DNA from: Gnetum montanum
Taxonomy: Eukaryota; Streptophyta; Gnetopsida; Gnetales; Gnetaceae
DNA: 64,000 bases
Direction of reading: 5' to 3'
NCBI GenBank assembly: GCA_015680685.1
Contig: MNCI01003473.1
Location: 352,734 to 416,733, forward strand
Shown: positions 56,890 to 64,000 of the stretch, piece by piece
How positions within the stretch are numbered: the first letter of the stretch is position 1
Layout of the letters: each line of letters opens with the position of its first letter
Notes under the pieces: model-generated
Told to the model about the DNA's origin: nothing
Databases searched by the model: none
Seen by the model: only the letters and a program-made list of their open reading frames with translations
Position numbers and translations under genes: made by a program

Positions 56890-59760
56890 AGCTCAATGTA
56901 GCCTCATGTTCCTGGTGGTGATGGTTCCTCCATCGACTTCTTTCCTTTATCATCAAGATTTGGAATTTGATATTTGTTGAGTAGCACTCGAAGTTTTTCT
57001 TCTTTTGATTTGGGATCATGTACCATCCAAGTGAATTCTATAATTTTTTCTAGCATTCGTACTTCCCATGGGAATGGTACCTATGGAAACATCTTGTTTG
57101 TTTTTACATACCAAGTTGTAAACTATCTTCTTTCTTCTTTGAATGCCCTAACCACCTTCCGTAGTTCTTGATAATATGTCATTCTACAAGCCAAGTTTGC
57201 TACTACATCTTTTTGGTCTTGGTAGCAAGCTTTTACTACTTCAAGTTTAGAGTTTGCAATATGTATTTTATGTTTTGCATCCTTTCCATCTATAAACTAT
57301 TTTTCATACACTACATACACTAAAGCTACTTACTATTCTAACTCATTCCTTGGTCAACCTACTATAAGCATGGCTAGATTAACATACCAAAGATTTGCTA
57401 ATCCAATGTATTTTTTGAGAGCTTTAATTTGCAGGTTCTTGTTCTTCACTTCAAATTGGTGAACATGGAAAAGACTATCCAAGATTAGCTACCAATTAGG
57501 TGTATGTGTAGTAATGGAGCTAATTTTGGCTTTACCCATCTAGACTTCTTTTTTATTAAGCTATCTGTACATGCCCACCTGGTCTTTAAGGTGTTACTTG
57601 AGCCTTTCATGTTTTTTAGTCTCATTTTTCCTTACATTGATTTCAATTGTTGATTTTTGGTGAATAGCACAAACTTCTTCTATTGACAGGGTTATGTTCT
57701 CTTTGGACAATTTTCTCAAATCCTGGTTGACTTTGGCAAATTGTTCTCTTAGTTGATGGATGCTTTCCTTGCAAACATTCTTTTGTTTTTCAATATCTAC
57801 CAACCTTGTGTTTTCTATAGTAATTCTTTTATTTTCTTCTTCTAAGGTAATTAGTGTTTTAGCATATGCATAGCTCTGTGCTTCAGTGACAAATGCATTC
57901 CATGTTACCTTTGCCTTTTTTATCTCTACCTAGATGTTTATGGCTATGAGCTAGGTCACTTGTTTTGTTTTGAATTTGTCGAGCTAGTCAAGTGCGATGT
58001 ACTATGCAAGGTCTCTTCTTTCTACCTTCAAGGCTACAATTCATCTTGCAACCTTTACAATTCATTCTCTACATGTTCGTCTCTTGTTTCTGCCATTACC
58101 AGCTTGCTCTTTGTTGAGATTAGATTTGACTGAATTGTAGTGATATCATTGGAGATATCAAAGAGATTTTACATTACTTATCCTATCTATAGTAGTTGAT
58201 CTAGGATGTCTTCATGTTCTACTTGGGGCATGGAAATACTAGCTATCATTTCTACATATCAATCTATAGTAATATCTGTCAGTGGCATAATGGAAACATT
58301 AAATGATTCCTTAATGTAATCTTTGATCACCTTTGCTACTCCTACTACATCTTGATGTTGCATCACCACAACTGTGGCTTCTTTTCCAATTTCTAGCATG
58401 ACATGAAAAGATGCAAAGTTCCCAGAAATTTATTGTGCCAAATCCTCATCTTTTCTTGCTTGTAAAGATACTTAACCAATAGCGAGTCTTGTTAATACAA
58501 CAGGTCTTATGGTATTATCTCTTACTTTAGATAATGCAGAACCTTCCCTTGTTCCCCAACTAATAGTTTTAACAATTTGTTACAAATGGCTCATAGAAGG
58601 TAGTTAGTCTTATTTAGATGGTGAAACACTTGATTCATCTCTATAAACATATGGTGTTGACCAACTAGATCTTGATTGCTCTTATCCTATTACTAGAATG
58701 TTGCTTACTGGTGTTGATCCTTCTGCTCCCTTAGTGCATGTTGTCTTCTCTAGCTGATCTTTCTTTGATGGCACTAGCTTGAACATCTTAGCATATGATG
58801 CATTCTAGGTTTTACATAAAGCATCATTTGATCCCAGAATTCCAGCTTGCTTCCACAACCTTTAGATAAGGCAAGGGAAAGGTAATGTTGGTTTACTTGC
58901 ATTCTTTTTTTTTTTCAAATCTTCTTTGAATTTCTAGAAATAATAAATAAGCCATATTTGCATTGAATTTTTCCATAAGGATAGCACTTCCTCTTATAGC
59001 ATAGGTGGAAATTCTATTTAGTCTCTTAGTGGGAAAGATGTGTCAGGTTCCTCTCTTGAAGTATACTTCTTCCTCAATAGATAATTCATTGTATTCTTTG
59101 TCTTCTTTGTTGTATGCTCTATGTAGCCATAATTTCTTTACCTTAGTGTCAAATCTAGTAGAGATCTACGTAATATTTTCTCCGACATTAGGGATGTTAA
59201 GTGCCTTGCGATGGCTTCCACTAGGTAAGACACAAAGACTTCTTTAATTTTTACTATGGCATCGTCCTCTTTATTCTTCCTAAACTAGTATACCTCTCTT
59301 AATTATCATTCTCCATTGCAAGATAAAGTTGTCCATATAGGTGAGACTTGGAGTTGTGTTTAGACATTCTTAGGTGTGAAATCCATGAATGGTCTAAAGT
59401 TAAACTTCATGATAACTTTGAACATGATTGATTTTTCTTGAATGGCCTAGAGAGATTCTGCTGAGGTGTTGGCCTTGCTCTAAAGCTGGTAATGCTTTAG
59501 CCTTAGCCTGTGTAGAGTGTTTGATTGCAGATGTTTATTGATGAATGTAGAAGGATTAGGCCTCCTACTCCACTTGTGGGAGTTTGTACTCCAGCTTGTC
59601 CTCTACCTTGACCTCTTGGTCTTTTACCTCCTTGCTATGAGGATTCTCATGTTATGGCTCTTTTGGAAGCCATCTACAATAATTAAGAATTCATTTGAGA
59701 TAACCCAAAGGTTTCAAATAGATTCTGAATGATTCACGATCCTTTCTCAAGCTCTTGGTT
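56890..59760 (-). pseudogene. E3 ORF3: third copy of the coiled-coil protein
   Basis: The minus-strand frames read KEYNELSIEEEVYFKRGT (about 59120), matching EFDALTPVECIYFKITTYHL of E2. KENITLSIEEVCAIHQKSTI follows (57720) with KDQVG. The C-terminal block is NLACRMTYYQELRKVVRAF, then VPFPWEVRMLEKIIEFTWMV and HDPKSKEEKLRVLLNKYQIP (57200-56960). The order and spacing agree with E1 and E2. The C-terminal third is less interrupted here than in the other copies. Function is unknown. Confidence 0.65.
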
Positions 59761-60050
59761 TTAACCCAATTCTCATCCTTATTATTATTTATAGCTTCAT
59801 TATAATTGCAGAGTTAGAAAAAATCCAAAAAAAACCTTATTTGTTATATTCTTTAATTGTTAAGACTTCTCACAGTTATTATTTCCTTGTTTATTATGTC
59901 ATTGGATGGTTATTTAGAAGAATTGGTTAGGTTTATTAGCTTTTATCCAATTCATTGATTATGATATGCTTACTTTTCCCTATACTTAGTCTTAATATAC
60001 TCTTCTGGTGTTAGAGAAATATGATCCAATTTAACTTAGTTATGCATAGC

Positions 60051-60069
60051 ACTCTCCCCCACAACTAAG
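60051..60069 (-). other. Internal polypurine motif before ORF3 (E3)
   Basis: The minus strand reads cttagttgtgggggagagt, matching the E1 and E2 motifs at the same position upstream of ORF3. Confidence 0.6.
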
Positions 60070-60621
60070 TTGGTTACTCCATGATCAAAAAGGTTTGAAA
60101 ATCACATAAATTGGAGCTACGGTGAGAGAGTTATGGTGCTAGGAATTTTGGCTACTAGAGGATTAGAAAACTACATGAACTCCCCTTACTAGAAATGAGA
60201 ATAATGAAAAATTTCCTAATTCCCATGTGTATATGTAGGCAGTTTATATCAGATACACTATAGATACAATATTGTAGCTACAATGTATAAGGGCCTAATA
60301 CATCATAGCTACAATGTTACCACTAACAAATTTTGGATTTTTAGCAATTTTTGTTAGAAAAATTAGGTGAAATAAATAGTTTAGAAGATGTAGAGGTGGT
60401 CTAGAGGATGTTTGATCATAGATGATGCTCAGAATATGAAAATTTGGCAATGAAACTTCATGAAAGAAGTAATCTTTGGCAAGGAAAGTCAATGAAAAGT
60501 ATAAGGGATGATAGTAGGGATTACCAAAATTATGATCAGTTGTGAGAATATAGGAAAGTGAAAAGTGATGGTTTAAGTATCTTGAAAACACAAGATGATG
60601 TAAAAATTGGTCCTCAAGTAT
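60070..60621. other. Unassigned sequence between E3 and E4
   Basis: No coding frame is supported. The block at 60248-60315 (atagatacaatattgtagct and variants) recalls the 14-bp repeat tract of the E3 LTR and may be an LTR scrap. The minus-strand frame at 60295-60591 has no recognisable content. Confidence 0.35.
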
Positions 60622-61477
60622 TGATGAGTGGTGAGTATACCCTATGCCTAACCATGTGAATCACTAGGGTTCACTCAATGATCCGGTCGAATTCTATAGA
60701 CTTTAGTTCTCTAAGTACACCGATCTCTAAGAGGTGAATCTAACTATTGCAAATTCTTATCTTCTCAATTCCATTTGTGATGTGCAAGTGTATGGTTAAG
60801 TGTAACTAAGGCACATGATTTTTATCATTTTATCTTTTATGGTTTAATCACCTAAGTGCTGGAAACAAAGTAAATTTAATGTGTAATTAATCTAATGAAC
60901 CTGGTAACTAACTAACACTTAACTAATCCTAACATAGGCATTCATTCCCACTTTTCATACACATCCTGAACACCTTATAATGCCACTAGGTTATCAAGTG
61001 TTAAGCACTACTGGGGTTACCAAGTGTTAAATATATGCTCAAAGTGGTTATGCTTATGTTTGCTATTTAGCCTATACTAATTGCTTAGTTAAAATTCATT
61101 AAAGTAGATTGCATGAATATTAAATGTGTAAAGAATGCATTAATCTATTTCAAGTGCTACAAGATTTGATAAAAAAACCTCATCTCTATTGCCTTTCACA
61201 CTCATGCTCAGTTACATTAGTGCTTGAATAAAGATCTATACACTTTTCGACTTCTTCTACAAGCACTCAGAAAATATTCTAACTCTAAGGAAAACAAAAT
61301 ATAAGAGCTTCACTAATAATTGATGGAAACATGAATGAATCGTGCATCCAAATGTTGTATTGATAGGCTGGCATGCATCCCGCAATATTAGATATATGAT
61401 AATGCATCATGGGCTTTGATATCGGGGCTCCAATATCAGGGATCCAATATCAATGCCTAACAAAAAATGATTCATCA
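60622..61477 (-). repeat. E4: Athila-like LTR, minus strand, with polypurine tract at 61478-61490
   Basis: It starts (minus strand) tgatgaatca and ends ctcatca. Inside are family blocks such as gatccggtcgaattc (plus strand, 60680) and cctaacataggcattcattc. Just outside its start the minus strand reads gttgttttggaggta, a polypurine tract, so this is a 3' LTR whose element body lies at higher coordinates. No PBS follows the other end. Three 14-bp units lie at 61411-61451. Confidence 0.7.
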
Positions 61478-61490
61478 TACCTCCAAAACA

Positions 61491-62753
61491 ACATGAAAAC
61501 TTTTCCCTGAGTGAACAAAAGGAGGAACAATTTCTTTACAAAATATTGGAAAGGTATAGGATTATTAACTAACTAACTAACACACAAACTGACTTAGACC
61601 AAAAAAATAGACACTAAGTACCCAAGTTTACAGATTTACAATCTTTTACAAAATTTGTTGTTCATGCTAACAAAATTGAACACCCTAGAAAAAATTGACA
61701 TCCAAACCCCTTTGGGAGCTTCAAAATGAGGGAGAAGATAGAGAGGTTCCATTACATGGCTTCTGTTGCCTGCTCTTAGGATTGTTAAGGCTGTTAAATC
61801 CTTCCCACTCTAGTCCTCTTATCTATCGATTGGAATAGTTTCACTTCCAATCCATGCTTTCCTTTTGGTGCCATCTATGATCACAACAAAATCAAGGATT
61901 AGCATGTTACATGTAACTTATAAAATATAGGTACCTTTTCTCCCTTGGGCAGTTACACTTGGTTAAGTTGTGATTATGGCAGATTGATTATTTGAATGTT
62001 ATTTCATTTCTACAACTACCAAAATTTGTTGGAAGGGTCTAACCTCATAAATTGATGATTTTAATGTTATTTCATTAGTTAAACCTTTGTGGGAGTCAGA
62101 AATTTTTTAAAAAAAAATTGTCAAAAATCTATGTAACCCCCATGACATAGAGCTTACCTCCACTAGTGATAGGACTGAAAAATGAGGCAAATCAGACAAG
62201 TGGTTGGAAAGTTATGGCTCTGGAAGGTTCTAGGCTTTGAAAATTTTCAACATTAAAGATGAGGAAAAAACAAGGAGTTTTAACAAAACTTGAAGTTCTC
62301 AGAGAGCCAAAAAAGTAGTGAACACAATGAAATGCTTAAAGAGGGTTAAATAATTCATGACAAAAAGAGATTTTCATTGTAGAACATTATGAAGGAGCGC
62401 ACAATTAGATGTCACCAATGGGATGCACAAGGGATTTGTTTGCAAAAATGTCTAAGGATAAAGAACTTAACTAGCCCAACCAAGAGGTATGCAAGTGGGT
62501 CCTCCCCAAAGCAAGCTAATGTCCTTAATGCCCTTGCATGCCTTTAAACTAAGGAGTATGTGGACCCCATGGTTGATTAATGGTTGTGTTAAGGACTAAA
62601 TCCTGTAAGAACCTACTTAATAATTTTGACACATCAAACTAAGACATTGAATGAAACCATGAAAACCTAGCAATGAGATGAGTTATGAGAAGTAGTAGTA
62701 GATGAAAGAGAAGGTGGAATGGAGTCCTGAAACACCACAAAAATATTTTCAAG
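61491..62753. other. Presumed E4 interior and flank, no frame recognised
   Basis: AT-rich, with no convincing coding sequence on either strand. ORF3 blocks are not found here, so E4 has either lost its ORF3 or was truncated. Confidence 0.35.
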
Positions 62754-62760
62754 TGTTATG

Positions 62761-63058
62761 CCAGCGTTCACGCCCAGCGTCTACGCCCAGCGTTCACGCC
62801 CGGCATTCACGCCCAGCGTTCTACCCCCGGCTTCTCGGCGTACACGCTCGACGACAGGATTTCCAATGGCAGCATGAAGATTACACCAAAGAGCAAGGAT
62901 TGAAGCAAGTGGACATCCGTCGGTCTCTACGCCCGGCGTATGCGCCCAGCGTGTACGCCCGGCGTACACGCCAGCTTAAAAATGCTTTCGCTCAGCGTAT
63001 ACGCCCAGCGTGTACGCTCAGCGAACACGCCAGCTTGTAATGTATACGCCCAGCGTGT
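62761..63058. repeat. 13-bp tandem repeats around acgcccagcg
   Basis: Units start at 62770, 62783, 62796 and 62809 (exact 13-nt step), then at 62929, 62942, 62955 and 62968. A third group starts at 62988, 63001, 63014 and 63027, with a last unit at 63046. The last two groups form a larger repeat of about 59 nt ending cacgccagctt. Units contain gcgtgtacgc and its reverse complement gcgtacacgc. Confidence 0.85.
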
Positions 63059-63134
63059 ACCGAGTTTCTAAATTGTAACGCCCGGTCTGTACGCAACGTG
63101 TCTCCCCATCCGCTTTTCCCGGTAACCCTACCCC

Positions 63135-63143
63135 TATAAATAG
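63135..63143 (+). promoter_or_regulatory. TATA box
   Basis: The motif tataaatag lies in a C-rich setting (cccctataaatagccc) downstream of the 13-bp repeats. A transcription start about 25-35 nt further on would be expected. Confidence 0.65.
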
Positions 63144-63399
63144 CCCAGTTTTCCACGTTCACCGGGCCGCGAAAATTTATCAGAGCCGATCCAGAGCAAT
63201 TACGCTGCTGAAACCCTCACACGCTCACGCTTACGCTGAAAGCCCCTGCACGCTGCACGCTGAGCACAATCCGCGCTTCACCCACCGCATCCGCCAGCTA
63301 CATCCCCCTTGTCCACCGGGGCTTACGTCCGCCTTGTGTCCCTACACAACTACGTCAGACCGGTGCACAACATTTTAACTCTATAATCCACTGTTTACG

Positions 63400-63835
63400 T
63401 TTATTTCAAGTTCTTTTACAGTTGTATGTTGTTTTGGCTCATGGCTTGTTCACGTCGATTTACGTTCACACTCCACGCCACGCGTCCGAAGACGACCACT
63501 GTTTACGCTCGCTGAGGGCTCTTTCTCAGTTTTACGTCAATTTGGCCCACTCCCCGTTCACGCCCGCTTGCATCTTCGCTCCGTCTCCGTTCGTATACGC
63601 CCGTTGTTCATGTCGTCTGCCTGTTTACGCCCTACATCCAATTCACTGTTTACGCTGTGACGCCTGTACGCTCACGCCGTGTTCATTTCTGTTAATGCTG
63701 TCACGATTGTACGTTCACGCCGTGCTCGTTTTAGTTCACGCTGTCTCGCCCGTACGCTCACGCTGTGTTCACTTCTGTTTACGCTGTTTACACCGTGCAC
63801 GCCTGATTCATTGCTTACGCCCTGTTCACGTATAA
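63400..63835. repeat. Degenerate ttcacgc/ttacgct repeats in the leader
   Basis: Irregular repeats of tgtacgctcacgccgtgttc and variants, spaced about 30-60 nt, make up most of this stretch. They keep a plus-strand frame open without obvious protein meaning. Confidence 0.55.
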
Positions 63836-64000
63836 CCCAGCGTATAACGCTTCGGCGGCGCTCGGGGAAGTCCTTGTTTGATCCGCGTGCGGACCGTTCA
63901 AGGCACTCTGCCTTCGCCCACTCCAGCTCGCCCTCAAACAGAGGCAGGGTCAACTGTGCTCGCCCGCTTCTCTTTCGGTGTTCGTCACGTTCCAGCCTTG

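Larger units (their letters stand above)
56040..60069 (-). mobile_element. Athila-like element E3, 3' part only
   Basis: On the minus strand the order is internal polypurine motif (60069-60051), ORF3 (59760-56890), terminal polypurine tract (56693-56678), 3' LTR (56677 to about 56040). Pol and the 5' end are not visible above 60070. The LTR is related to those of E1, E2 and E4 at its start but diverges after about 330 nt, so the lower limit is approximate. Confidence 0.65.
62754..64000 (+). mobile_element. CpG-rich LTR or promoter region, probably a young LTR element cut by the window end
   Basis: Base composition changes sharply at about 62760: GC-rich, with CpG abundant although the rest of the window has almost none. 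A block of 13-bp repeats is followed by TATAAATAG (63135), then by a leader with further acgc-containing repeats. This order (tandem enhancer-like repeats, TATA, transcribed R/U5-like stretch) is that of an LTR. A tg at 62754 is one possible start. Open frames such as 63422-63835 follow the repeats and show no domain. It could instead be a host promoter with a CpG-rich leader. Confidence 0.5.

Noticed and set aside
62702-63953. Arg/His/Ser-rich frames on both strands in the CpG-rich end
   Set aside because: They follow the 13-bp and acgc repeats and show no domain. Low stop density is expected from high GC content.

Overview
This looks like nuclear DNA of a seed plant with a large, repeat-rich genome. 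The evidence is one intron-containing plant-type mitochondrial complex I gene beside about 60 kb of nested, decayed plant retroelements (L1-type LINE, Copia, Ty3/gypsy of Tat and Athila type, tRNA-derived SINEs). The species cannot be named from the sequence. Most of the window is AT-rich and very poor in CpG, and the retroelement frames are riddled with TAG/TAA stops. The exception is the last 1.3 kb, which is GC- and CpG-rich.

Layout. 1-2.1 kb: the only credible host gene, a two-exon minus-strand gene for the complex I ESSS subunit, plus its flanks. 2.1-5.1 kb: SINE copies, including a tail-to-tail pair, and a tract of degenerate short repeats. 5.2-28.8 kb: one minus-strand L1-type LINE broken into three pieces by two LTR elements. 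A Sirevirus-like Copia element that has lost pol lies at 5885-12138, and a 13.7 kb minus-strand Tat/Ogre-like gypsy element with gag and protease but no visible RT or integrase lies at 13466-27121. The Tat element has matching ctttg target-site duplications (TSDs), and removing it restores the LINE reading frame.

28.8-37.7 kb: a 5'-deleted Athila-like element (E1) carrying part of RT, RNase H, integrase and a further coiled-coil ORF. 37.7-41.6 kb: SINE-like copies, a 33-bp minisatellite and gypsy scraps. 41.6-54.9 kb: a complete but dead Athila-like element (E2) with LTRs, a tRNA-Asp-type PBS, gag, protease, RT, RNase H, integrase and the same extra ORF; it contains a 199-base assembly gap. 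56-60 kb: a minus-strand relative (E3) keeping the extra ORF and a 3' LTR. 60.6-61.5 kb: another minus-strand LTR of the family (E4). 62.75 kb to the end: a CpG-rich, TATA-containing promoter or LTR built on 13-bp repeats, probably the edge of a young element.

The most unusual signal is in the Athila-like family. Three copies carry a related long coiled-coil ORF (here ORF3) after pol, where env-like genes sit in other Athila elements. In all three a conserved polypurine motif precedes ORF3, and a second polypurine tract lies between ORF3 and the 3' LTR. At the start of their LTRs the members have 14-bp tandem repeats whose period is kept while the unit sequence differs between members. No host operon, CRISPR array or bacterial-type system is present.
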